A stretch of DNA of 64,000 bases, taken from contig JAEZNO010000013.1 of the NCBI GenBank assembly GCA_023441805.1, positions 1-64,000 on the forward strand. Reading direction: 5' to 3'. Shown piece by piece: positions 36,320 to 44,593 of this stretch. Both the position numbers and the translations under genes were made by a program. The stretch is from Bacteroidota bacterium. GTDB taxonomy: Bacteria; Bacteroidota; Bacteroidia; Bacteroidales; Lentimicrobiaceae. Positions within the stretch are counted from its first letter, which is position 1, and every line of letters begins with the position of its first letter. Below the pieces are notes generated by a model that did no database searches, was not told where the DNA came from, and saw nothing but the letters and a program-made list of their open reading frames with translations.

Positions 36320-36781
36320 TTAAATAGGTTTATTATACAATCCCAGCATCCATGCTCTCAAAAAATGCATTGCACTTACGAAAAGCGAAATACCCAAAGC
36401 TCCCATAAATATCGACAAAGGTATGAGAGGAAAAATATCGAAAGTTTTAACCAGAATACCGAGGGTAACCATAAAAGCCATTACTCCATAACTTCTTAAA
36501 CTAAACATTGCGAAAATACTGGGCCTATGATGTTTCATTTCATGAATTCGAAGAATATAACTGCTGGTTATTCTCATAAAAACTACCCTTGTAAAAGCGT
36601 AAGCCCCCAATGAACTGATAAATAAAAAATTGGGAATTGATCCTTTACCTTCAATAATTCCATAGTATCCTGTTAAAAAAACCCTTACTGAGCCAAAGCC
36701 CCATAAACCGGCTACTGCAAAGAATAACCAAACTCTGGGCACTGGTAGTGCCAAATAACGGTACGCCGATTTTATCTCCAT
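36320..36781 (-). CDS. Unknown four-TM membrane protein in the Moco operon
   Basis: 153 residues from ATG 36781; the frame is also open from a TTG at 36817, 5 bp after moaC. Four predicted hydrophobic spans near 15-37, 47-66, 95-113 and 116-137, with a basic loop containing RIHEMKHHRPS. No motif I recognise: no metal-binding cluster apart from the HEMKHH histidines. It sits between moaC and the MOSC/MogA gene on the same strand with 10- to 41-bp gaps, so co-expression with Moco synthesis is likely. A role in molybdate handling or membrane docking is only a guess. Confidence 0.7.
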   Translation of the reverse strand: MEIKSAYRYLALPVPRVWLFFAVAGLWGFGSVRVFLTGYYGIIEGKGSIPNFLFISSLGAYAFTRVVFMRITSSYILRIHEMKHHRPSIFAMFSLRSYGVMAFMVTLGILVKTFDIFPLIPLSIFMGALGISLFVSAMHFLRAWMLGLYNKPI

Positions 36782-36822
36782 AAATATAAGGGTTGGGGTA
36801 CTGAGCTCATTAGTCAACTCTA

Positions 36823-37293
36823 TTAAGCAATGATATCATATTTCTTCTTTTCAACCAAAGTTATCTCTGATATAACCATATGTTTATCAACGGCTTTGCA
36901 CATATCATAAACAGTAAGAAGCGCAATCGAGACTGCCGTAAGTGCTTCCATTTCTACACCCGTTTGACCAATGCATTTTACCATTGAATTTACAGTAACA
37001 CCTGAATCTGTAAGTTCGGTTTTCACATCAACTTTAGTAATTTGCAAAGGATGGCATAATGGTATGAGTGAAGAGGTTTGCTTTGCTGCCTGAATGCCTG
37101 CTATCTCAGCAACAACCAGCACATCACCTTTCTTCATTAGATTAGCCTTTATCAGATTGATGGTCTCAGCCTGTAAAGCGATTTTACCGGAAGCCCTTGC
37201 AATGCGCTCCTGAATGGGTTTAATGCTAACATCAACCATATTGGCCCTGCCACTTTCATCTAAATGACTGAGTTTTTTATTATCACTTTCCAT
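36823..37293 (-). CDS. moaC: Cyclic pyranopterin monophosphate synthase
   Basis: Second step of Moco synthesis: converts 3',8-cyclo-GTP to cPMP. 156 residues from ATG 37293. The family signatures SLIPLCHPLQITKVDV and GQTGVEMEALTAVSIALLTVYDMCKAVDK are complete, including the catalytic Lys and Asp. The start is one base after the moaA stop, with a rare strong GGAGG ribosome site at 37299-37303. The longer TTG frame at 37305 is rejected for that reason. Confidence 0.96.
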   Translation of the reverse strand: MESDNKKLSHLDESGRANMVDVSIKPIQERIARASGKIALQAETINLIKANLMKKGDVLVVAEIAGIQAAKQTSSLIPLCHPLQITKVDVKTELTDSGVTVNSMVKCIGQTGVEMEALTAVSIALLTVYDMCKAVDKHMVISEITLVEKKKYDIIA

Positions 37294-37294
37294 G

Positions 37295-38095
37295 TCAGCC
37301 TCCAATATTATAAAATTGACCTGAGTGATTATGTGAACCTTTTGAAGGTTTATTAGTAACAGCTCTGTTTATGGCCTCAACTGCACCCAGTTCTCTAACA
37401 TCATATTCCAGATCATTAAACAGACAGGGTTTGATTTTACCATTTGCTGTCAATCTTAAACGGTTGCAGGCAGAACATTTGCCACCTGAACCTCCCTGAA
37501 CAACAGAGAAACTTCCCGTTTTTAGATTCATCTGTTTAATATACCGCACCTGAATGCCTTTACTATCAGCGAATTCTGATACAGATAAGGCATCAGGAGT
37601 ATCAGCCGACTCATTGATAACACAGTTTATTTTTATCGGTGTTAAACCTGCATCAATAGCTGCATCAATACCCTCCAAAACATCACTCAGATTTCCGCCA
37701 CGAGTGAGATGACTAAACTTAACAGGGTCAAGTGTATCAAGGCTTATATTAACTCTTTGCAACCCGGCCTGCTTCAGAGACAGGGCAAATTCCTTCAACA
37801 ATATTCCATTGGTCGTCATTGAGAGATCCTGAAGGCCCTCAATTTGCGACAATAATTGAATCAGATTCACTATTCCTTTTCTCACAAGAGGCTCACCGCC
37901 AGTAACCCTGATTTTAGTAACGCCTAATGATACAGCAGTCTTGGCAACTTCAAGAATCTCTTCAAAGGTAAGAATCTGATTGTGACTCAGCATTTGAACT
38001 CCTTCTTCCGGCATACAGTATCTGCATCGAAGATTGCACCGATCAGTAACGGAAATTCTCAGGTAAGTTATGCTGCGGTTATATTTATCTTTCAT
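37295..38095 (-). CDS. moaA: GTP 3',8-cyclase MoaA, compact form
   Basis: Radical SAM enzyme for the first step of Moco synthesis. 266 residues, clearly shorter than the usual 320-340. The N-terminal cluster ligands Cys20, Cys24 and Cys27, GGEPL (66-70), the C-terminal cluster ligands Cys207, Cys210 and Cys224 with NRLRLTANGK, and the essential terminal Gly-Gly are present. Compared with E. coli MoaA, about 45 residues are missing between VRYIKQM and the second cluster. The start overlaps the moeA stop (TAATG), coupling the genes. Confidence 0.92.
   Translation of the reverse strand: MKDKYNRSITYLRISVTDRCNLRCRYCMPEEGVQMLSHNQILTFEEILEVAKTAVSLGVTKIRVTGGEPLVRKGIVNLIQLLSQIEGLQDLSMTTNGILLKEFALSLKQAGLQRVNISLDTLDPVKFSHLTRGGNLSDVLEGIDAAIDAGLTPIKINCVINESADTPDALSVSEFADSKGIQVRYIKQMNLKTGSFSVVQGGSGGKCSACNRLRLTANGKIKPCLFNDLEYDVRELGAVEAINRAVTNKPSKGSHNHSGQFYNIGG
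37299..37303 (-). promoter_or_regulatory. Shine-Dalgarno site for moaC
   Basis: GGAGG on the minus strand with 5-nt spacing to ATG 37293, inside the last codons of moaA. It is unusually strong for a Bacteroidota gene and decides the moaC start. Confidence 0.7.
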
Positions 38096-39267
38096 TATAT
38101 CTGTCTAACCTCTCTTAATTCGCCGGGCTTTACATTATCTTCTCCAACATTCATTGAAATGATTCCCCAGGCTTGCTCAAACGAGTGTATGTGTGCTGAC
38201 CCGTGATATTCCAATGGCTCAATTTTACCTGAAGCATATCTGACCGGAATAAATGATTTTCTGTCAATTCTTTTTCTTGTATAACTTGATGCCATTGGAA
38301 GAGTAACAGTTCGGGGATTATATCTGGTACCCATTATTCTATAAAGTAATGGTTTAACCGTTAGTTCAAACTGTACAAATGAGGAAACAGGGTTTCCGGG
38401 TAAACCGAATACATATTTTTCACCTCTGGTCGCAAACAATGTTGGTTTGCCCGGCTGCACAGCCATTTCCCTGAATTTTATTGAAAAACCTGATGATTCA
38501 ATAACTCCGGGTACATGGTCATAATCACCTAAAGAAACGCCTCCTGTAATGAGAAGAACATCGCATTTATTCAGAGTTTCTTCAATAATTCTGGATGTTT
38601 CATCAATTTCATCAGGCACTATTCCTCCGTAAAATACCTTAGCCCCAATCATAGCGGCCTGAGCCATAAGCTGATATGCATTACTATTTCGTATTTGAGC
38701 TCCTGAAGGGATTTCATGTGGTTCAACAAGCTCATTACCTGTCGTAAGAATACCAATTTCAGGAACTCGCCAAACCTTAGGATTTGTGTATCCTACAGAT
38801 GCCATCACGGCAATATGCTGAGCTTTTATTAGTGTTCCCTTTTGAAGTACAATCTGACCTTTTTTTATATCCTCCGATTTATAGGCTATGTTATTGGCAG
38901 TTGATTGTTTCAGAAATAAGATTGTGCCATCATCATTAGTCCTTGTGTGTTCTACCATTATAACACAATCAGCACCGTCAGGTACAATGGCACCTGTCAT
39001 AATTTTTGAGCAATGCTTACTTAGCACCCGCTGTTTTGGGATTGCACCTGCAGCAATGGTCTCAATTACATTTAACGGTCCCGGCAAATCTGCCCTCCTG
39101 CATGCATACCCATCAACGGCTGATTTATCGAATGGAGGCATATCAATGTCTGAATAAACATCTTCGGCAAGTATCCTGCCAAGACTCTCCATCATGGGGA
39201 TGTTTTCAATTATCGGGAATACCTCTACAGAATCGACTATTGAGAGTGCTTCTTCGAAAGATATCAT
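38095..39267 (-). CDS. moeA: Molybdopterin molybdenumtransferase
   Basis: Inserts molybdate into adenylated molybdopterin, hydrolysing AMP. 390 residues: N-terminal MoeA domains I/II (PPFDKSAVDGYAC, with MTGAIVPDGADCVIMVE), the MoCF domain (GILTTGNELV ... LITGGVSLGDYDHV) and C-terminal beta domain IV after GLPGNPVSSFVQF. First gene of the operon, with a strong promoter at 39290-39297. moaD, moaE, moeB and a Mo enzyme are not in the window. Confidence 0.95.
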   Translation of the reverse strand: MISFEEALSIVDSVEVFPIIENIPMMESLGRILAEDVYSDIDMPPFDKSAVDGYACRRADLPGPLNVIETIAAGAIPKQRVLSKHCSKIMTGAIVPDGADCVIMVEHTRTNDDGTILFLKQSTANNIAYKSEDIKKGQIVLQKGTLIKAQHIAVMASVGYTNPKVWRVPEIGILTTGNELVEPHEIPSGAQIRNSNAYQLMAQAAMIGAKVFYGGIVPDEIDETSRIIEETLNKCDVLLITGGVSLGDYDHVPGVIESSGFSIKFREMAVQPGKPTLFATRGEKYVFGLPGNPVSSFVQFELTVKPLLYRIMGTRYNPRTVTLPMASSYTRKRIDRKSFIPVRYASGKIEPLEYHGSAHIHSFEQAWGIISMNVGEDNVKPGELREVRQI

Positions 39268-39289
39268 TGAGTATTTTCAGATTTTTATG

Positions 39290-39297
39290 CAAAGGTA
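39290..39297 (-). promoter_or_regulatory. -7 promoter element for the moe/moa operon
   Basis: Minus-strand TACCTTTG, exact consensus, 22 nt before the moeA ATG at 39267. Confidence 0.6.
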
Positions 39298-39450
39298 ATG
39301 ATTACTCTGATAAACTGAATGTTAGAGTAAAATAGGTTATTGTATCTAAGGTCAACAGCTTAACCATAAGTTTCATTATTTCACGGAATAAACTATCCAG
39401 GTATAAGTTTGACTACTTTACTGATAATGGCGAACTACTTTCTCACTCAT

Positions 39451-39516
39451 CTAAGCGTTATCTAAGCGTTTCCTAAGCGTTTCCTAAGCGTTTCTTAGAA
39501 CGCTTAGGAAACGCCT
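39451..39516. repeat. Phased 11-bp tandem repeats ending in inverted copies
   Basis: Four head-to-tail units: CTAAGCGTTAT (39451-39461) and three exact CTAAGCGTTTC (39462-39472, 39473-39483, 39484-39494). Two copies in inverted orientation follow, giving a perfect 16-bp stem: GCGTTTCCTAAGCGTT (39477-39492) pairs with AACGCTTAGGAAACGC (39499-39514) around a 6-nt loop. It lies roughly 155-220 bp upstream of the moeA promoter. Confidence 0.95.
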
Positions 39517-39673
39517 CGACATTGCTAAGATATCGCCTGGACGAATGAGATGATGGTTAGAAACCATTGCTTTTGGTACTCACGTACGAATATGTTCTTC
39601 CAACACATTATCGGTAGAGGTGATACGTGGGAAAGGTGAAATAAGTGACTTAAATTGTTGGGAATAAGGATTG

Positions 39674-40567
39674 TCAGACCTTCAGATTTGCTTCAAGATA
39701 CTCTTTGTACTGCTGTAGCACCAATCCGTCGGCTAATCCAATTTTTGGAGCAGTGACAAGATCAATATCTGTCCATTTTAAGATAGTGAGGAATATTTTT
39801 GCTGCGGGGACAATTACATCGGCACGGTCTGGGCGCAGGCCCAGTTTGTCAATACGTACCTGAAGTGGCATGCTGTTAAGCTGTTTATGTGCAAAACTCA
39901 GCTGATCGAAGTTAATGGTGTTGTTATAAGAATGCCCGTAGAGCTTTGTGAGCTTATTAATATTGCCTCCTGAACCAATAACGTTCATTCTACCGAAATC
40001 AGGCTTAAACTGTCTGAGCCATTTATGGAGATTCTCCCATTCTGCTTCTTCAATAGCATCTGCAAGAAATCGTAAGGTTCCAATCTTAAATGATGCAGCA
40101 GCAACTGTCTCTCTTCCTTCAATGATTGAAATTTCAGTTGAACCACCTCCAACATCAATATACATGGTCTTACTGAATTCTCTGTTTACCTTTATGTTGC
40201 TGAATGTACTTATGATATCTGCCTCACGATTACCATCGATAAGATCAATCTCTAGTCCTGATTCCTGTTTTACAAGTTCCAGCACCTCCTTGCGGTTTGA
40301 TGCTTCCCTCATGGCTGATGTGGCAGCTGCCCTATATCCGACAGGCTGATAAACATCAATCAGCAGACTAAATGCTTTGAGAGTTTTTACCAGGTATTCA
40401 ATTTTCTGATCTGATATCTTGCCATTAGCAAAAACATCAAGTCCCAAACGCACAGGTATACGAATTAAGGTTGCTTTCTCAGCCACAGGACCACCTTTGG
40501 TTTCATGTACATTCGCAAATAAGAGGCGTACAGCATTTGAACCTATATCGATACCACAAAAGAGCAT
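39674..40567 (-). CDS. ppx: Ppx/GppA-family exopolyphosphatase/pppGpp phosphatase
   Basis: 297 residues, the short two-domain ASKHA-fold form without the extra C-terminal HD region. GIDIGSNAVRLL (5-16) is phosphate loop 1, AATSAMREASNR and YIDVGGGSTEISI the second loop with catalytic Glu, and IGSGGNINKL the third. It hydrolyses polyphosphate or pppGpp; which one cannot be told. lpxH lies 11 bp upstream on the same strand. Confidence 0.93.
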   Translation of the reverse strand: MLFCGIDIGSNAVRLLFANVHETKGGPVAEKATLIRIPVRLGLDVFANGKISDQKIEYLVKTLKAFSLLIDVYQPVGYRAAATSAMREASNRKEVLELVKQESGLEIDLIDGNREADIISTFSNIKVNREFSKTMYIDVGGGSTEISIIEGRETVAAASFKIGTLRFLADAIEEAEWENLHKWLRQFKPDFGRMNVIGSGGNINKLTKLYGHSYNNTINFDQLSFAHKQLNSMPLQVRIDKLGLRPDRADVIVPAAKIFLTILKWTDIDLVTAPKIGLADGLVLQQYKEYLEANLKV

Positions 40568-40578
40568 AATTCAATGAG

Positions 40579-41370
40579 TTAAAACGGACCTTCTAATAAT
40601 TTGGGTGAACCACTCTTAAAACTGCATAAGCTCAATCCTGACTGGTCGACGACAGCATATGAGAAGTTGCTTATCCAGTCGCCAAGATTAATGTAGTGCT
40701 TATTATCCTGTAGAAGTACATGTCCGGGACAATGTCGATGGCCAAAAATATAGTAATCAATCTGTGGGTTCTGACTAAGATGCTCTTTTGCGAAGTAATA
40801 GAGTCGTTCGGTTGACAGGTCAATATTTCCTTGTTGCTCAATTATCTTTTTATCTTTTAAGATATTGGCATAACGACTCTTACGTGAAAAGTACAGTGCA
40901 AGCCTTGTACCCCAATCGGGGTGTATCCATCTAAAGAGCCATTGGTTAGGTTTGAATTCAAAGACCTTCTTCAGAAACTTATAACCATGATCACCGGGGC
41001 CTAATCCATCACCGTGTGAAAGGAAGAATTTCTTACCATTCCATTCCCTCACAAGGCTTTGGCGATAGAGAATGATACCGAGTTCCTTGTTTAGATAATC
41101 GAATGCCCAAATATCATGGTTGCCTCTGAAGAGATAAACAGGGATTCCTTTATCGGTTATTTGGGCAAGTTTACCAAACAGTCGGGCAAAACCTTTTGGG
41201 ATGACAGTTTTATATTCAAACCAGAAATCAAAAATATCTCCCATCAGGAACAGTTCATCTGCATCCTGCTCTACCATTTCAAGCCATTTCAGTAGAAGCT
41301 TTTCTCTCTCTAAACTTGATTCATGGTCAGGGATGCCGAGGTGAAAGTCTGATGCAAAATATATCTTCAA
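40579..41370 (-). CDS. lpxH: UDP-2,3-diacylglucosamine diphosphatase
   Basis: Lipid A pathway pyrophosphatase making lipid X. 263 residues of the calcineurin-like family: metal ligands in DFHLG (Asp8, His10), GDIFDFW (Asp45), GNHD (Asn84, His85), SHGDG and GHRHCPG. A cap region with R/F-rich helices (KFLKKVFEFKPNQWLFRW) fits LpxH. A near-consensus TATATTAG -7 element on the minus strand at 41398-41391 precedes the start. Confidence 0.93.
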   Translation of the reverse strand: MKIYFASDFHLGIPDHESSLEREKLLLKWLEMVEQDADELFLMGDIFDFWFEYKTVIPKGFARLFGKLAQITDKGIPVYLFRGNHDIWAFDYLNKELGIILYRQSLVREWNGKKFFLSHGDGLGPGDHGYKFLKKVFEFKPNQWLFRWIHPDWGTRLALYFSRKSRYANILKDKKIIEQQGNIDLSTERLYYFAKEHLSQNPQIDYYIFGHRHCPGHVLLQDNKHYINLGDWISNFSYAVVDQSGLSLCSFKSGSPKLLEGPF

Positions 41371-41405
41371 TGGCGGAGGATTAATTATTGCTAATATAGT
41401 GTAAT

Positions 41406-42575
41406 TTACTTCTTACCTGAATACTTCTTTATCCATTCATTTATACCTGTGGCACTTGAGCCGGTTGTCAGTACTTTTCTGTTTTTATCAATAACAACAA
41501 AGCACGGAAGTGAAGGATTGTTCAGCCTTTTCAGCAACGGTGAATTATAGCCTGCAGTATCAATCATGTTATTGTACCACATCTTATCAATTGTGATAAC
41601 GTTTGCCCATCTCTTGAAATTCTCATCAAACGCAATGGCAAACAGCTTTAACTGATTATCCTTATTATCTTCGGCTATTTGCTTGACCTGAAGATTGGTT
41701 TTGCGACTTACCATTGTGTGATCCCATAAATAGAGTAAGGTAACACCTTCAGAAGCAGGATCAAGACTAACACTCTTTTTATTAAGTCCAACAAGTTTTA
41801 TATCCGGTAAAGTATCACCAGCACGGACTCCCCTGCTACCTCTTTCATTATACCCTGAGTTTCGTGCTAACATAATTACCCGATTATGGAATGAGATACT
41901 GTAAGGATGTTCGGGGTGGTAATGGTTTAGGAGTGAGTCAACTTTATGAAACCATTCATGGTCGATAGTATAGTTAAAGACAGGAGTTTGTTTGATGAAG
42001 CTGTTTATAGCACGAAATACTCCGATTGAGCCCGGATTTTCGTCAATGTACGCTATTGACTCTAATTTAAAATTGTCAACTAACGCTTCAAAAGAGCGGG
42101 TAGTATTTTCACGAACCTCCGCAAAACTATCAGTTGGTTGGGCATTAAGTAAGACATATGCAAGAGAATCAGCCATCCTCTCGGCTCTGTTGAGCTTTTG
42201 TATCAATGCATTATAACTCTTGTTCTCGGAATCATCCGGGTCATCAATAATTCTATTGTAACCGACATCAATTCGATAAGTTGCTGATGGCTGTGCTATG
42301 AACTCAATTCGTCTGTCCTGATTCTTAATGAAAAAGAGCATTGGCCTTGTGAGTTCAGTCTCGAGTCTCTTTTTCTTTACATCCGGTTTGAGAGAATTCA
42401 GCTGTACAATCTTATTGGTATCAATCATCATGAGCGAAATGGCAGTATTGCCTGTGAAGTTCTCAGTGATGACTGTTACTTGGTCAGTATTAGTTCTTGT
42501 ACATGCAGAATTAAGAAAAAATAAAACTGTCAATATTGCTATGGCAGTTTTAAATGGAGATATTCTGTTATGCAT
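41406..42575 (-). CDS. Thioredoxin-fold lipoprotein without CxxC
   Basis: 389 residues. Lipoprotein signal with Cys25 (LFFLNSACT), an N-terminal DUF4369-like beta domain (about 30-110), a helical middle, then a TlpA/AhpC-TSA thioredoxin fold starting GDTLPDIKLVGLN. The redox motif is absent: the strand-helix junction reads LYLWDHTMVSRKT where a W-C-x-x-C would be; the cis-Pro strand (LPCFVVID) is present with a single Cys. Probably periplasmic and non-redox. It precedes ppx/lpxH and follows pnp on the same strand. Confidence 0.75.
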   Translation of the reverse strand: MHNRISPFKTAIAILTVLFFLNSACTRTNTDQVTVITENFTGNTAISLMMIDTNKIVQLNSLKPDVKKKRLETELTRPMLFFIKNQDRRIEFIAQPSATYRIDVGYNRIIDDPDDSENKSYNALIQKLNRAERMADSLAYVLLNAQPTDSFAEVRENTTRSFEALVDNFKLESIAYIDENPGSIGVFRAINSFIKQTPVFNYTIDHEWFHKVDSLLNHYHPEHPYSISFHNRVIMLARNSGYNERGSRGVRAGDTLPDIKLVGLNKKSVSLDPASEGVTLLYLWDHTMVSRKTNLQVKQIAEDNKDNQLKLFAIAFDENFKRWANVITIDKMWYNNMIDTAGYNSPLLKRLNNPSLPCFVVIDKNRKVLTTGSSATGINEWIKKYSGKK

Positions 42576-42593
42576 TTGTCGTAAGATAATCCA

Positions 42594-43412
42594 CTACAAA
42601 TCTAATTCATTTAAGAAACGCATAAGAATTTTCGTCATGACCGGCTCTGTGCGCTGAGCTGCTTCAAGTACCAACTGATGTGATACATCGGAGATTTTAC
42701 CCACTACTCCAAGATCAGTAATGATTGAAACAGCAAAGACGGGAATTCCCATATGGCGTGCAGTAATTACTTCAGGAACTGTTGACATTCCCACGGCATC
42801 AGCACCTATTATGTGCATGTATTTATACTCAGCAGGGGTTTCGAACGTCGGGCCTGTAACTCCTGCATAAACACCATACTGTAATGGGATATTTTCTTCC
42901 TGAGCTATACCTTTTACTTTCTCAATCAACTTGTGATCATAAGCTTCCTTCATATCAGGAAACCGGGGGCCCAGCTCTTTGTAATTTCTACCAATTAACG
43001 GGTTAGTACCCATCAGGTTAATATGGTCGGTTATAACCATTATGTCACCTATATTGAAAGCAGGATTGAGTCCACCACTGGCATTTGAAACAATAAGGAG
43101 TTTAATGCCTAAGAATTTCATGACCCTTATCGGGAATGCAATTTGTTCCATTGTCCATCCCTCGTAGAAATGGAACCTGCCCTGCATAGCAACAACTTGT
43201 TTACCACCCAGTTTACCGGTAATCAGATGACCTGCATGACCTTCAACAGTCGAGATAGGGAAATTAGGAATTTCGTTATAAGGGATTTCTTTATCGATGT
43301 CAATTTCACGGGTAAGTCCGCCTAAACCTGATCCAAGAATAATACCAACCTCCGGTTTTTCAGAGATGAGTGAGGTTAAGTAATTAACGCTTTCTCTTAT
43401 TTGTTCTAACAT
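42594..43412 (-). CDS. Purine nucleoside phosphorylase (trimeric type)
   Basis: Phosphorolysis of purine nucleosides, mainly (deoxy)inosine and guanosine. 272 residues. GIILGSGLGGL, MQGRFHFYEGW, SNASGGLNP, MGTNPLIG and GPTFETPAE-YKYM with the AVGMSTVPEV Met loop match the PNP-I/PunA family. Its first 29 bp (43384-43412) overlap the 3' end of lpxK, so translation is likely coupled. Confidence 0.95.
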   Translation of the reverse strand: MLEQIRESVNYLTSLISEKPEVGIILGSGLGGLTREIDIDKEIPYNEIPNFPISTVEGHAGHLITGKLGGKQVVAMQGRFHFYEGWTMEQIAFPIRVMKFLGIKLLIVSNASGGLNPAFNIGDIMVITDHINLMGTNPLIGRNYKELGPRFPDMKEAYDHKLIEKVKGIAQEENIPLQYGVYAGVTGPTFETPAEYKYMHIIGADAVGMSTVPEVITARHMGIPVFAVSIITDLGVVGKISDVSHQLVLEAAQRTEPVMTKILMRFLNELDL

Positions 43413-44451
43413 AATTGATTACAGTATTATCAAATTTTTCTTTATCACTGTGATGAAAATCAACTTCCATAGGGACATAAAAAAAGGGCAATTGTGATGC
43501 CATTTCCTTTACTTCCGGATCGAGCATTCGCATTGCATCTTTCTCGGTTGTGACCAGTAATTTATTCCGGGTGTAAATATCGGAATAATTTCTGCTTATC
43601 TGTTCAAAATCAACAGATGTATATTTGTGATGATCTTTATAACGCAATACAATAAGATCACTGCAACGGTTACGAAGTTCAAATTCGAGTGGGTATGGAT
43701 TAGCAATTCCCGCCACTAATATTATGACAGAGAATTTGGTTGCCGTGTCAATAACTTCCTCAGGGTTCCACACTGATCGTATTTCCCCATATTTTACGAA
43801 CGAGAAAAAGATTTGCTGATGTGATTTTGGTTTCAGACTATCAACAATCAATTCCCTGTCAAATGGAGACAGCACATTTGGTGTTTTGGTAACAACTATC
43901 AAATCAGCTCTTCGTGCTCCCGACCTGGCTTCCCTGAGTGTACCTAACGGCAAAGGATAATCTTTGCTGTAAAGTTTATGATAATCAGTCAGAAGGATTG
44001 ATAAACCGGGTTTCACATAGCGATGCTGGAATGCATCATCCATAATGATTAAATCAAGCTCAGGCTTGAGATTTAAGAGTGATGTAATGCCGCGTCGTCT
44101 TTTCTCATCAGTGCTTACAGTGATTTCAGGGAATTTATTATAAAACTGTGAAGGCTCGTCACCGATAGTCCCTGCATTATCATTTTCATTAGCAATGCGA
44201 AATCCTCTTGTTTTTCTTCCATAACCACGACTTAGTGTGGCAATTTGATAATCGTTGGATAACAAACGGATTAAATATTCGGTATGCGGTGTTTTACCTG
44301 TGCCGCCGGCTGAAAGATTACCTACTGAAATGACAGGGAGGGGGAATGTGCGGGAACTCAGTATTTTCCAATCGAATAACCAGTTCCTTAAACGAGTAAC
44401 AATCTCGTATATTATAGCAAACGGCAGGAGAAATAAACGGAGAAATTCCAT
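43384..44451 (-). CDS. lpxK: Tetraacyldisaccharide 4'-kinase
   Basis: Phosphorylates the 4' position of the lipid A disaccharide at the inner membrane. 355 residues. N-terminal membrane-associating helix (about 4-27), P-loop SVGNLSAGGTGKTP (42-55), LSRGYGRKTRGF, IIMDDAFQHRYV and the C-terminal TTEKDAMRM. The end overlaps pnp by 29 bp. A near-consensus TAACTTTA lies four bases before the ATG. Confidence 0.95.
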   Translation of the reverse strand: MEFLRLFLLPFAIIYEIVTRLRNWLFDWKILSSRTFPLPVISVGNLSAGGTGKTPHTEYLIRLLSNDYQIATLSRGYGRKTRGFRIANENDNAGTIGDEPSQFYNKFPEITVSTDEKRRRGITSLLNLKPELDLIIMDDAFQHRYVKPGLSILLTDYHKLYSKDYPLPLGTLREARSGARRADLIVVTKTPNVLSPFDRELIVDSLKPKSHQQIFFSFVKYGEIRSVWNPEEVIDTATKFSVIILVAGIANPYPLEFELRNRCSDLIVLRYKDHHKYTSVDFEQISRNYSDIYTRNKLLVTTEKDAMRMLDPEVKEMASQLPFFYVPMEVDFHHSDKEKFDNTVINYVRTNKRKR

Positions 44452-44593
44452 GCCTTAAAGTTAAAAAATTAATTATAATACCCATAAAAGCTGTAAATTT
44501 ATTGCGGCAATATATTTTACATTAGTATCTAGGTTACATTTAAGCTATGAACTAATACGTTCAATTGGGGTTTGTACGATAAAATTTACACTA

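Larger units (their letters stand above)
39268..39673. other. Intergenic region with the repeat/hairpin array
   Basis: 406 bp upstream of the moeA operon and downstream of ppx, both on the minus strand. It contains the moeA promoter and the phased 11-bp array at 39451-39516; no coding sequence or T-rich terminator is visible. Confidence 0.7.

Noticed and set aside
39451..39516. CRISPR array
   Set aside because: Units are 11 bp and contiguous without spacers, and no cas gene is present.
39948..40349. 133-codon plus-strand frame within ppx
   Set aside because: Antisense shadow of the Ppx/GppA coding sequence, whose catalytic motifs are intact.
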